DNA of 27,644 bases from Pseudomonadota bacterium (GTDB taxonomy: Bacteria > Desulfobacterota > Syntrophobacteria > Syntrophobacterales > Syntrophobacteraceae), in NCBI GenBank assembly GCA_023416335.1, contig JAEZHY010000075.1, forward strand, positions 1 to 27,644. The letters run 5' to 3'. Shown here piece by piece: positions 16,291-23,954 of this stretch (within the stretch, counting starts at the first letter, position 1; each line of letters opens with the position of its first letter). A program made the translations under genes and the position numbers. Below the pieces are notes generated by a model. The model was not told the origin of the DNA and made no database searches. It saw only the letters and a list, made by a program, of their open reading frames with translations.

Positions 16291-17598
16291 TTATTCCATA
16301 AAAGTCTTCAGGCATGCCTGCCTGTTGGGGTTCTTCAGCTTGCGGAGGGCTTTCTTTTCGATCTGCCGGATCCGTTCTTTGGATACGTTGAAGATCTTTC
16401 CGATTCTTTCCAGCGTTTCGGCCGGCTGACCGTCAAGGCCGAACCTCAGGCGAAGGATCTTCTCTTCCCTGGGCTGGAGAGTGGACAGAAGGGACCTTGT
16501 TATCTCGGCAAGTTCCCGATCCGAACATTCTTCCATCGGGGAAAGCGCGCGGTCGTCCTCGATGAAATCCCCCAGCCGCTGTTCGTCTTCACCGATCGGA
16601 GTCTCCAGAGAAATCGGCTGAGCTGCCAGGGTCAGAACCATCTGCACTTTTTCGACCGGCAGTTTGGAACGTTCGGCGATTTCCATCGGGCTGGGTTCGC
16701 GCCCGAGTTCCTTGAGCAATTCGTAGTAAACCTTGAAGAACAGGTTCTTCAGCTCGATAAAGTGAACCGGAAGACGGATTGTCCTCGTCTTGTCGTAGAT
16801 CCCGCGGATAATGCTCTGACGCACCCACCAGGTCGCGTAGGTGCTGAAGCGGTTTCCCTTTGTATGGTCGAAACGACCGACTGCTTTGAGCAGCCCGAGG
16901 TTACCCTCCTGGATGAGGTCGTCGAAGGTCATTCCGCGTCCTCTATACCGCTTGGCTATGCTCAAAACGAGCCTCAGGTTGGCTCTGACCATCTCCTGCT
17001 TGGCCGTATCGACTGCTTTCATTATGGCCCGGACCCTTGCAAGCGAAGTTGCAAAGACCGGAAAATCCGGGTGGTCGTACGCAGCACGCTCGAGCGTTCG
17101 TACAATAACTTTCAGCACCTTATCCCGAACACCGGGAAAGGTCTTTTCGTGTTCCAGCAGCTTTTCGACCTTGTCGTTCAAGTCGGCCAGAATTCGATGC
17201 TCGCCCGTATGTTCCCGGACGATGTCAACAAGCTCGTCCTGACCGTGCCTGATTATCTGGGCCAGCTCGGTTTCGCGCTCCTGGGTAAGGAGCGGATAGC
17301 TCGACACCTCCTTGAGATAACAGGTTATATGGTCTTCTTCGAAATCTTCTCCGGTCGAGATCGGAACTTCGGCGAGAGCCTCTTCCTCCTCCGCCTCTGC
17401 CTGTTCCTCGGTAAGCATGGGGGCATCCATGGCGTCTTCCGAAGCGGCACTTTCAACCTGCTCCAGCTCCAGGTCCGCACCGGCAAAATTGCCTCCCATT
17501 ACCTGCCCTTCAATCAGGCCTTCGAAGTCTTCCTCCGCATCGCGTTTCTTGAGATAGTAATCGAACGGAAGGCACTTCTCAGAGGAATAGGATTTCAT
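16291..17598 (-). CDS. RNA polymerase sigma factor, sigma70 family (RpoD/RpoS-like, group 1-2)
   Basis: 435 residues from the ATG at 17598, chosen because AAGGAG precedes it; the reading frame stays open further upstream but without a matching ribosome binding site. After an acidic N-terminal stretch (many Glu, about 15-95) come region 1.2 ('DHITCYLKEVSSYPLLTQERETELAQII'), region 2 ('EMVRANLRLVLSIAKRYRGRGMTFDDLIQEGNLGLLKAVGRFDHTKGNRFSTYATWWVRQSI'), region 3 ('IRLPVHFIELKNLFFKVYYEL') and region 4 ('LQPREEKILRLRFGLDGQPAETLERIGKIFNVSKERIRQIEKKALRKLKN'). The core-binding and -10 recognition motifs are intact. The large region 1.1 plus non-conserved region of many proteobacterial RpoD proteins is lacking, so it may be a group-2 factor (RpoS-like) or a short RpoD; I cannot decide. 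It appears to be transcribed alone. Confidence 0.93.
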   Translation of the reverse strand: MKSYSSEKCLPFDYYLKKRDAEEDFEGLIEGQVMGGNFAGADLELEQVESAASEDAMDAPMLTEEQAEAEEEEALAEVPISTGEDFEEDHITCYLKEVSSYPLLTQERETELAQIIRHGQDELVDIVREHTGEHRILADLNDKVEKLLEHEKTFPGVRDKVLKVIVRTLERAAYDHPDFPVFATSLARVRAIMKAVDTAKQEMVRANLRLVLSIAKRYRGRGMTFDDLIQEGNLGLLKAVGRFDHTKGNRFSTYATWWVRQSIIRGIYDKTRTIRLPVHFIELKNLFFKVYYELLKELGREPSPMEIAERSKLPVEKVQMVLTLAAQPISLETPIGEDEQRLGDFIEDDRALSPMEECSDRELAEITRSLLSTLQPREEKILRLRFGLDGQPAETLERIGKIFNVSKERIRQIEKKALRKLKNPNRQACLKTFME

Positions 17599-17655
17599 TT
17601 TCGTCTCCTTCGGGCCGGCTGAGAGAAAAACACAATTCAGCCACCACCCCTCCTT

Positions 17656-17684
17656 ATTATATATGGACGGCCCACCCTGATCAG
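17656..17684 (-). promoter_or_regulatory. Candidate promoter for the sigma-factor gene
   Basis: A perfect TATAAT (complement of 17656-17661) with a weak -35 CTGATC (complement of 17679-17684) at 17-nt spacing. The start would be near 17649, giving a leader of about 50 nt. Confidence 0.35.
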
Positions 17685-17699
17685 AGTACACTTATGGCG

Positions 17700-18129
17700 G
17701 TAGGTCGCCAATAGCACACAAGTTAAGCTAGTTAAGGTGCTTAGTCAATATTTGAGAGTCAGTCTAGGGTAAGAGCAGAGGTTGACATCCAGTCGATATA
17801 AAAACAAGAAATTTCCATCAGTCAGAATCTGATCTCAGATATTTTTCATTCCCCGCACCGTAAACTTACATTATAACCATCTTAGATCAGGAAGCAAGGA
17901 TTATTTGAGGGCAGTAATGTAACCTGCCCCCTTCCGCCTTCTCCGTCTTGAAATCCGAATCATTGACTCCTGATAGCCCACGTATATTTTCCATTCAGTG
18001 CGGCGACCGTTAAGATACGCCTTTCCACATTTCATTTGCCATTCAAGAGTGTTACCGATTGAATAGAGAGGCACACCTTATGGGGTCCGAACCTCATATC
18101 TGCCTGGGGCTCGCGCAAAGGAGTCAAGC
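17700..18129. other. Non-coding interval between divergent sigma-factor and hicB-like genes
   Basis: About 430 nt, visibly more AT-rich than its surroundings. I see no RNA gene, mobile element or convincing reading frame in it. The right part holds one possible + strand promoter (TTGACT 17963-17968, 16-nt spacer, TATTTT 17985-17990), which would give the hicB-like gene a leader of about 130 nt. A TTGACA near 17784 has no partner -10 element. Confidence 0.5.
17963..17990 (+). promoter_or_regulatory. Candidate promoter for the hicB-like gene
   Basis: TTGACT (5 of 6) and TATTTT (4 of 6) with a 16-nt spacer. Predicted start near 17997. The long leader makes this tentative. Confidence 0.3.
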
Positions 18130-18363
18130 ATGGAAATTCAAATCACCCTGACAGCAAAACTGCCTATTCAAATGAAGAGAAAAGCGAAGTGGTTTCCGGC
18201 GTCCTGCCCTGCACTGGATGTAGCCGGCCAAGGGGAAACCAGGGAAATAGCAACAAAGAATGTTGCTAAAGCACTCGGCTTGTTCCTGCGGTCATGTTTG
18301 GAGCAAGGGACACTGGATTTTTCGCCCCTAAATATGAATCTCCACGATGTCGCCGTCCTGTAA
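18130..18363 (+). CDS. Orphan HicB-like antitoxin-fold protein
   Basis: 77 residues, ATG preceded by AAAGGAG at good spacing. The sequence KRKAKWFPASCPALDVAGQGETREIATKNVAKALGLFLRSCLEQGTL (about residues 16-62) follows the HicB pattern: two beta strands containing W-x-A-x-C-P-x-L-D-V-x-x-Q-G, then a helix with A-x-x-N-x-x-x-A-L. In HicAB systems this partial RNase-H-like domain neutralises the HicA mRNA interferase. No HicA-like gene (small, dsRBD-fold, G-x-H) lies on either side, and there is no C-terminal DNA-binding domain. It may be a solitary regulator or the remnant of a lost pair. Its last 36 nt overlap the 3' end of the GTPase gene on the other strand. Confidence 0.7.
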   Translation: MEIQITLTAKLPIQMKRKAKWFPASCPALDVAGQGETREIATKNVAKALGLFLRSCLEQGTLDFSPLNMNLHDVAVL

Positions 18364-19314
18364 CACGTAATCCCTCTGAACCATCTGCCCGTTGAACACG
18401 GAAGTCCCCCACACCTTCGCGAATTTCAGCTTCATGACGAAATCCTTGTGGATTTCCTCGGCGAGGTCTTCGAGCCTGCTTTCCCGGGGCAGTACAAAAG
18501 GAGATTTCAGGTCGGGGTCTTTGCCGGGCGATTTGGTATAGACCCGGATGATTTCGGCCATAGCGTAGAGTTTTTTCAGGAATTCCCTCAGGTTGTATCC
18601 GGCACGGATGGAGAGGGGTATCGATGGAAGGGGCGCTTCACACAGATCGAGGAAAGCGAGGTAATCTTCCTCCATTGAGCTCGAATCCACCTTGTTCACC
18701 GCAAGCAATATCTTCTTTATGAAGGGCGCCTTCCTCAAATCCGCGGGGACCGGCATGCCGGGAGCATATATCCGAAGCCCGTTCAGAAAGGAAACGACAT
18801 CCTCGAGCTGCTGCAGCGGATCGCCCTGAATATCCACGACAGGGACGATAATGTCGGTGCGCCTGAGAAGATCCGTCAGTCCGGGGTCGATAAACTCCAT
18901 CGGAATGGGAGGAGTGTCGACAAGCTGGAACTGGACGTTTTCATAGTTTGCCATACCGGGAGTCGGTTTCCATGTCGAATGAGGGAAATCGGCGACCTCA
19001 GGCTTGGCGTTTGTCAGAGCAGCGACGATGGAAGATTTCCCGACGTTGGCCACTCCCAGGATTATGGCCTGTGCCGCTCCTTCCCTGTCGATGTTGTAAT
19101 TCGTATCGCGCTTTGCCGCCCCTTTTTTCTGCTGGGCTTCCGACTTGTGCTTTGCGATACGCTTACGCAGATCCGCCCTGAGCTTATCGGTGCCCTTGTG
19201 CTTGGGCATGATCGTAAGCATCTCTTCCAGGGCTTCGATCTTCTCTTCCGGGGTCCTCCCCTCCCTGTATCGCTTCTCGGCCTCAAAGTAAGGAGGCGGC
19301 AGATTGGCAGGCAT
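18328..19314 (-). CDS. DRG/Obg-type GTPase with C-terminal TGS domain
   Basis: 328 residues; ATG 19314 with AAGGAA upstream. Domain order: a charged N-terminal helical region (about 10-70, 'EKIEALEEMLTIMPKHKGTDKLRADLRKRIAK'), which is the DRG-like helix-turn-helix, then the GTPase core with G1 GVANVGKSS (87-95), G3 DTPP (133-136) and G4 NKVD (207-210), and a TGS domain from about residue 260 to the end ('VWGTSVFNGQMVQRDYVLQDGDIVEIHI'). The family binds GTP and is generally linked to ribosomes or translation. G3 has Pro where most P-loop GTPases have Gly (DxxG), which would affect gamma-phosphate sensing. The stop lies inside the hicB-like gene with no terminator between them. Confidence 0.88.
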   Translation of the reverse strand: MPANLPPPYFEAEKRYREGRTPEEKIEALEEMLTIMPKHKGTDKLRADLRKRIAKHKSEAQQKKGAAKRDTNYNIDREGAAQAIILGVANVGKSSIVAALTNAKPEVADFPHSTWKPTPGMANYENVQFQLVDTPPIPMEFIDPGLTDLLRRTDIIVPVVDIQGDPLQQLEDVVSFLNGLRIYAPGMPVPADLRKAPFIKKILLAVNKVDSSSMEEDYLAFLDLCEAPLPSIPLSIRAGYNLREFLKKLYAMAEIIRVYTKSPGKDPDLKSPFVLPRESRLEDLAEEIHKDFVMKLKFAKVWGTSVFNGQMVQRDYVLQDGDIVEIHI

Positions 19315-19466
19315 GACGGCACTTCCTTTTTCCGGCTTTCAGGCCGTGTCTGAGAGTTCGCCATGTTTTCGGAATTGAGGTAACGCTGTTCCGCGCTCTT
19401 CGGTGTTTTTCCGTTCAAAAGATCCGGATTGCCGGGATTCGCTCTTGCAGTTCGCGTCCAAAATCA

Positions 19467-19472
19467 ATTATA
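19467..19472 (-). promoter_or_regulatory. Possible -10 element for the GTPase gene
   Basis: Perfect TATAAT on the minus strand, about 155 nt upstream of the GTPase ATG. No good -35 element is visible at 16-18 nt, so this is weak evidence. Confidence 0.25.
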
Positions 19473-19526
19473 GAAGGGGTTTGCACCTGCTCGCCAGTTC
19501 CAATGGTAGTGTGTTCCACGACTCGT

Positions 19527-19532
19527 TATACT
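19527..19532 (+). promoter_or_regulatory. Possible -10 element for the dual-CXXC selenoprotein candidate
   Basis: TATACT (5 of 6) lies 18 nt before the start codon and only a few bases before the ribosome binding site AGGAGG (19539-19544). No clear -35. If used, transcription would start close to the ribosome binding site, so a promoter further upstream is equally possible. Confidence 0.2.
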
Positions 19533-19550
19533 TGACCCAGGAGGACCCAA

Positions 19551-19718
19551 TTGATCTGTGAAAAATGCAAGCAGGAACTCGTCATCGTCAGAACGTGACG
19601 GAAAGTCTACCTGCGCTGCCGGGAATGCGGCGCAACGTACAACCTGATGGATTACCGTGAAGAACTCACGGATGAGCTTGAAAAGGAATTATCGTTCTGC
19701 AGAGCGGACATGATCTGA
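19551..19718 (+). CDS. Dual-CXXC small protein with in-frame UGA, candidate selenoprotein
   Basis: Fifty-five codons are read from TTG 19551 to TGA 19716-19718, through an in-frame TGA at 19596-19598 (codon 16). Ribosome binding site AGGAGG sits six bases before TTG. The product is MICEKCKQELVIVRT-U-RKVYLRCRECGATYNLMD and onward to SFCRADMI: a CxxC at residues 3/6, a second CxxC at 23/26, U at 16, then an acidic helix (about 35-47). Small proteins of this layout are known from anaerobic delta-type bacteria; from memory, public annotation uses the name 'dual CXXC motif small (seleno)protein' for a family with Cys or Sec in the central position. Coding character continues past the TGA (the second CxxC and the acidic helix are in frame), and a SECIS-like hairpin follows. 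Standard gene callers would miss it or split it. The alternative is a pseudogene with a nonsense mutation. The role is unknown; zinc or redox chemistry is likely. Confidence 0.8.
19596..19639 (+). promoter_or_regulatory. UGA codon and bacterial SECIS-like hairpin
   Basis: The UGA at 19596-19598 is followed 13 nt later by TGCGCTGC (19612-19619), which pairs over 8 bp (one G-U) with GCGGCGCA (19627-19634). The apical loop is the 7-nt CGGGAAT with G in its second position. A lower helix TAC/GTA (19608-19610 with 19637-19639) adds three pairs. The loop begins 22 nt after the UGA, within the 16-37 nt window known for SelB-dependent insertion in bacteria. Confidence 0.7.
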
Positions 19719-19733
19719 CCTGCAGTAAATCAT

Positions 19734-19769
19734 AAAAAAGGACCGGGCAATGAGCCCCGGTCCTTTTTT
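19734..19769. terminator. Bidirectional intrinsic terminator
   Basis: AAAAAAGGACCGGG pairs with CCCGGTCCTTTTTT over 14 bp around an 8-nt loop. It lies 15 nt after the dual-CXXC gene (+) and 3 nt after the alaS stop (-), and has A and T tracts on both sides, so it can serve both convergent transcripts. Confidence 0.93.
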
Positions 19770-19772
19770 CGT

Positions 19773-22433
19773 CTATGCGAGTTTCTCGCGAATCAGTTTT
19801 TCGGCAAGGCCGAGCGCATTTTCGAGCTTATCGGGGTCGTTTCCGCCCGCCTGGGCCATATCGGGCCTTCCGCCGCCGCTTCCTCCCACTTCCTTCACAA
19901 TCTCCTTAATGAGATTTCCGGCGTGGATCTTCGAGGTAAGTTCGGGCGTCACCCCGGCAAGGAGGAAAACCTTTCCTTCGGAGACCGCGCCGAAGACAGC
20001 CACACCACGGGCAAATTTTTCCTTGAACTTATCGTTTACCTCTCTGAGGACCTTCGGATTATCCGCATCGATCTGCGCGACGAGTACCTGAGCACCGCCC
20101 ACTTCAACGGTTTTCTCGAAAAGATCGGCCGAGCGCCTGCCGGCAAGGGATGCCTTCAGCGCTTCCAGTTCTTTTTCCGTCTGCCGTTCCTGTACCAGCA
20201 GCTTCTCGATTCTGTCCGGCAATTCGGAAGGCGCAACCTTGAGCACCGACGCGGCGCGCTCGATCAGTTTTCTCTGACGGTTGACGAAGGCCACCGCCTC
20301 CCTGCCCGCAAGGGCTTCGATTCTTCTTACGCCCGAGGCGATGCTGGCCTCCTGAACGATGATAAAAAGCCCGAGATCCCCCGTTCTGCGGCTGTGGGTC
20401 CCGCCGCAAAGTTCACGGCTGAAGCCGGGGATTTCCACCATTCGGACACGATCGCCGTATTTTTCTTCGAACAGCGCCATTGCCCCGGTCTTGAGAGCCT
20501 CCTCGAGATCCATCACATGGGTCTGCAGGTCCTGGTTCGCGCGGATTTCATCGTTTACCAGCTGCTCGATCCGGTCCATTTCTTCCGGGCTTATCGCTCC
20601 GAAATGCGTAAAGTCGAACCGCATCCGATCGGGCGCTACAAGCGATCCAGCCTGCTTAACGTGGTCGCCGAGTACTTTTCGGAGGACCGCGTGCAGAATG
20701 TGGGTAGCGGTATGGTGTACTTCCGTGTCCCGGCGAAGCTGCCCGTCAACGGCAAGGCGCACCGTATCGCCTGCATGGAATACTCCGGATTCGACTTTAC
20801 CGACGTGAACTATCAAGTCTCCCGGAAGCTTTATCGTATCGCTGACGGTCATTCTTCCCGAAGGGCCGGTTATGACGCCCCGGTCTCCGACCTGTCCGCC
20901 TGCGGCCCCATAAAAGGGCGTGCGTTCGACGACCAACTCGACTGCGGTTCCTTCCCCCGCGGTCCCGACTTCTTCGCCCCCGAGCACCATGGCAACAATC
21001 TGCGATTCGCCTTCCAGCGTTTCATACCCGATGAACGTGCTCCTGACTCCCCGGGTGGATAGCTGGCGGTAGGCCTCCGAAATCTCCCGCTCGCCGCTTC
21101 CCTTCCAGTGAGCGCGCGACTGCTCGCGCTGTTTTTCCATGAGTTCCTGGAACCCGAGTTCATCGGCGCCGAATCCGAGTTCGCGGGACATATCGGTCAC
21201 GATATCGATCGGGAATCCATACGTATCGTACAGCTTAAAAATGAGCGCCCCGGGGACGGTATCCGCATTTTCGTCCTGCAGGCGCTTGATTTCGTTTTGA
21301 AGCAGACGCAACCCGTTGTCGAGTGTCTCGTTGAAGCGCTCCTCTTCATTCAGGATCACGCGGGTGATAAAGCTGCGATTTTCGAGCAGTTCCGGATAGG
21401 CATCCTGCATGGATTCCATAACGGATACGGCAACTTCACTGAGGAATGGCTTGTCGAGGCCGAGGAAACGGCCGTGCCTGAGCGCACGCCGCAGTACGCG
21501 CCTGAGGACATATCCACGCCCTTCATTGCTCGGAAGTGCCCCGTCGCCGATCAGGAAAGCCGCGGCCCGGCTGTGATCGGCAATGACCTTCACTGAAACG
21601 TCTTTTTCTGCATTGGTGCCGTACCGGTAGCCACTCAGCTCCTCGATCTTCTCCATCATGGGACTGAAAAGGTCCGTATCGTAATTCGAAGGGACCTTCT
21701 GGATAACCGCGGCAATTCTTTCCAGCCCCATGCCGGTATCGATGCTCGGCTTGGGAAGGGGTTCCAGCACGCCGTCATCCCGGCGGTTGAACTGCATGAA
21801 AACGAGATTCCACAGCTCCAGGTACCGGTCGCAGTCGCAGCCCGGAGCACAATCCGGCTTCCCGCATCCCATGGCGGGTCCCTGGTCGATCAGGATTTCC
21901 GAACATGGTCCGCAGGGCCCGGTATCGCCCATGGACCAGAAGTTGTCTTTCGTCGGGAATGCGAGAATCCGTTCCTCGGGAAGGTAGCGAGCCCAATACC
22001 CACGCGCTTCCTCATCAGCACCGAGGTTCATCGAGGGCTCGCCCTCGTGAATCGTGGCGTAAAGCTTGTCCTTCGGCAAGCCGAGGACGTCCGTCAGGAA
22101 CACCCACGCAAACTCGACCGCGTCCTTTTTGAAATAATCGCCGAACGAGAAATTCCCGAGCATCTCGAAAAAAGTATGATGGCGCGCCGTGCGGCCGACG
22201 TTTTCGAGGTCATTGTGCTTGCCTCCCGCCCTCATGCATTTCTGGCTGGTGGTCGCACGATTGTAGGACCGCTTCTCCTCCCCCAGGAAAGTCCTCTTGA
22301 ACTGAACCATTCCCGCGTTTGTAAAAAGCAGACTGGGATCGTCGTGTGGAATGACGGAGGAACTCTTTACAATCGTATGACCCCGTTCCTGAAAAAACTC
22401 CAGAAAGGCCTTCCGAATCTCGCTGGCTTTCAT
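19773..22433 (-). CDS. alaS: Alanine--tRNA ligase
   Basis: 886 residues from ATG 22433 (a TTG directly before it, at 22436, is also possible because AGGAG is spaced 7-10 nt from both). Charges tRNA-Ala in the cytoplasm. The class II catalytic core opens MKASEIRKAFLEFFQERGH and has motif 1 'SLLFTNAGMVQFKRTFLGEEKR' and 'KCMRAGGKHNDLENVGRTARHHTFFEMLGNFSFGDYFK'. The editing domain, which clears Ser- and Gly-tRNA-Ala, keeps HHTATHILHAVL (near residue 570) and the zinc-site CGGTH (near 670). The C-terminal C-Ala region includes 'GGSGGGRPDMAQAGG' near 840-860. Length is typical (870-890). Confidence 0.98.
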   Translation of the reverse strand: MKASEIRKAFLEFFQERGHTIVKSSSVIPHDDPSLLFTNAGMVQFKRTFLGEEKRSYNRATTSQKCMRAGGKHNDLENVGRTARHHTFFEMLGNFSFGDYFKKDAVEFAWVFLTDVLGLPKDKLYATIHEGEPSMNLGADEEARGYWARYLPEERILAFPTKDNFWSMGDTGPCGPCSEILIDQGPAMGCGKPDCAPGCDCDRYLELWNLVFMQFNRRDDGVLEPLPKPSIDTGMGLERIAAVIQKVPSNYDTDLFSPMMEKIEELSGYRYGTNAEKDVSVKVIADHSRAAAFLIGDGALPSNEGRGYVLRRVLRRALRHGRFLGLDKPFLSEVAVSVMESMQDAYPELLENRSFITRVILNEEERFNETLDNGLRLLQNEIKRLQDENADTVPGALIFKLYDTYGFPIDIVTDMSRELGFGADELGFQELMEKQREQSRAHWKGSGEREISEAYRQLSTRGVRSTFIGYETLEGESQIVAMVLGGEEVGTAGEGTAVELVVERTPFYGAAGGQVGDRGVITGPSGRMTVSDTIKLPGDLIVHVGKVESGVFHAGDTVRLAVDGQLRRDTEVHHTATHILHAVLRKVLGDHVKQAGSLVAPDRMRFDFTHFGAISPEEMDRIEQLVNDEIRANQDLQTHVMDLEEALKTGAMALFEEKYGDRVRMVEIPGFSRELCGGTHSRRTGDLGLFIIVQEASIASGVRRIEALAGREAVAFVNRQRKLIERAASVLKVAPSELPDRIEKLLVQERQTEKELEALKASLAGRRSADLFEKTVEVGGAQVLVAQIDADNPKVLREVNDKFKEKFARGVAVFGAVSEGKVFLLAGVTPELTSKIHAGNLIKEIVKEVGGSGGGRPDMAQAGGNDPDKLENALGLAEKLIREKLA

Positions 22434-22499
22434 CAATTAAGATCTCCTGAAACGACAATTTACGTAAATGCAATTCACTGCTCGGCTCACCGCCGGACT

Positions 22500-22538
22500 A
22501 TTGCCGAATCACTTGAGACATTCACATGATTCGGCAAT
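22500..22538 (-). repeat. 12-bp inverted repeat in the alaS leader
   Basis: ATTGCCGAATCA (22500-22511) and TGATTCGGCAAT (22527-22538) are perfect inverted copies with a 15-nt spacer. The element lies 67-105 nt upstream of the alaS ATG and downstream of its candidate promoter. No U tract follows on the minus strand, so it is not a classical terminator. An operator or a leader-RNA structure is possible. Confidence 0.7.
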
Positions 22539-22583
22539 GCGGCAAGCGGTCGATTGTCTGAAAAATCGCTGAAAATTTCGGTA

Positions 22584-22592
22584 ATTATACCA
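22584..22592 (-). promoter_or_regulatory. Extended -10 promoter for alaS
   Basis: The minus strand reads TGGTATAAT, a perfect extended -10 (TGn plus TATAAT). The -35 is poor, as is common with extended -10 promoters. Predicted start near 22577, giving a leader of about 144 nt that contains the inverted repeat. Confidence 0.5.
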
Positions 22593-22678
22593 AGATTAAC
22601 GAAAATGGCCCACCCGGCCGTATAATTCTCCATTTAACCGGCCGAGTTGGAAGCTAACCGGAATCTCCCTGTTTGGAA

Positions 22679-23707
22679 TTATTCACCCGGAGATGCTGCG
22701 CCATGGGCAATACCGCTCGGCAAGTCATTTGCCAGACGGATTTTTCCCTCGATTTCGGCCAGCAGTTCGGGATGCTCCCGGAGAAAAGTCTTGGCATTTT
22801 CTCTTCCCTGCCCCAGTCTTTCCCCGTTGTAGGAATACCAGGTCCCAGACTTGTCGACCATATTTCCCTCAACTCCGAGGTCGAGCACGTCGCCTTCTCT
22901 GGAGATCCCGCGGCCGTACACAATGTCGAACTCCACTTCTTTGAAGGGCGGCGCGATCTTGTTTTTGACCACCTTGACCCGCGTACGGTTGCCTATCACA
23001 TCCTGGCCTTCCTTGATCGGGCCCACCCGGCGAATATCCATGCGCATCGTGGCATAGAATTTCAGCGCATTCCCGCCTGTCGTGGTCTCGGGCGAACCGT
23101 ACATGACACCTATTTTCATACGGATCTGGTTGGTAAATATAACGCAGGTTTTTGACTTGCTGATGGCGGACACGAGCTTGCGAAGCGCCTGGCTCATGAG
23201 TCGCGCCTGAAGTCCGACATGCGGGTCGCCCATTTCGCCCTCGATTTCGGCCTTCGGCACAAGGGCCGCAACGGAGTCGACCACGATGACGTCTATTGCG
23301 TTGCTGCGCACAAGCACTTCGGCAATCTCGAGTGCCTGTTCCCCATAATCGGGCTGGCTGACGAGCAGGTCTTCCACCGACACACCCAACTTTCGGGCAT
23401 ATTGAATGTCGAGGGCGTGCTCTGCGTCGATGAAAGCGGCCAGTCCCCCAAGCTTCTGGGCTTCCGAAATAATATGCAGCGCAAGGGTCGTTTTCCCGGA
23501 TGATTCCGGTCCGAAAATCTCGATTATTCGCCCGCGAGCAACTCCGCCTATCCCAAGTGCAAGGTCGAGGGAGAGACAGCCGGTTGAAATAACGGGGACT
23601 TCGATGTGAGCCCCTTCTCCGAGACGCATAATTGCGCCTTTGCCGCACATGCGCTCTATCTGAGATACCGCCGCGTCAATTGCTCTTTGCCGATCATCCA
23701 CTCCCAT
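22679..23707 (-). CDS. recA: Recombinase RecA
   Basis: 342 residues; ATG 23707 with AAGGAGG eight bases upstream. ATP-dependent strand exchange and SOS co-protease. Walker A is GPESSGKT (66-73); the conserved blocks '[22 protein letters not shown]', '[41 protein letters not shown]' and '[38 protein letters not shown]' cover the Walker B and DNA-binding loops L1 and L2. Length is normal. No recX follows; alaS is next, 245 nt away. I see no obvious LexA site in the ~250 nt upstream. Confidence 0.99.
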   Translation of the reverse strand: MGVDDRQRAIDAAVSQIERMCGKGAIMRLGEGAHIEVPVISTGCLSLDLALGIGGVARGRIIEIFGPESSGKTTLALHIISEAQKLGGLAAFIDAEHALDIQYARKLGVSVEDLLVSQPDYGEQALEIAEVLVRSNAIDVIVVDSVAALVPKAEIEGEMGDPHVGLQARLMSQALRKLVSAISKSKTCVIFTNQIRMKIGVMYGSPETTTGGNALKFYATMRMDIRRVGPIKEGQDVIGNRTRVKVVKNKIAPPFKEVEFDIVYGRGISREGDVLDLGVEGNMVDKSGTWYSYNGERLGQGRENAKTFLREHPELLAEIEGKIRLANDLPSGIAHGAASPGE

Positions 23708-23954
23708 GAAAAGGGCCTCCTTAAAGGTCAGAGATCATAAACATATATCGTAATCGGATGCTGAAAGCTGGAGATATCGGATATAGGAAGTCGGAACGCC
23801 GCTTGGGTCTTAATATTCCGATTCCTTCACAGGACTCCGGACATTGGCTGCCCTGCCCCGCCGGTGCCGTTTCAAATATCGGAAGCAGGCTGGGACCCCA
23901 TTCCCCAACCCTATGTTCTTCGGCATCCGATGTCCGTCCGTATTATTTCGTAAG

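Noticed and set aside
17784..17789. Perfect TTGACA between the sigma-factor and hicB-like genes
   Set aside because: No acceptable -10 hexamer lies 15-19 nt downstream.
18080..18151. A 23-codon reading frame (ATG at 18080) overlapping the start of the hicB-like gene in another frame
   Set aside because: It has AGAGG upstream and could be a leader peptide, but there is no codon or motif pattern (no run of regulatory codons) to support it.
19551..19595. Reading the UGA at 19596 as a true stop, leaving a 15-codon peptide or a pseudogene
   Set aside because: A 15-codon gene with AGGAGG and half a zinc ribbon is unlikely, and the downstream frame, second CxxC and SECIS-like hairpin argue for recoding. 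A nonsense mutation or sequencing error is not fully excluded.
19923..21062. Long plus-strand open frame (379 codons) inside alaS
   Set aside because: Antisense to the certain alaS gene; no recognisable domain and no ribosome binding site.
23708..23954. Search for a LexA box or a clear promoter upstream of recA
   Set aside because: Several AT-rich hexamers (such as TATGAT) occur, but none has a matching -35, and no LexA-type palindrome known to me is visible.
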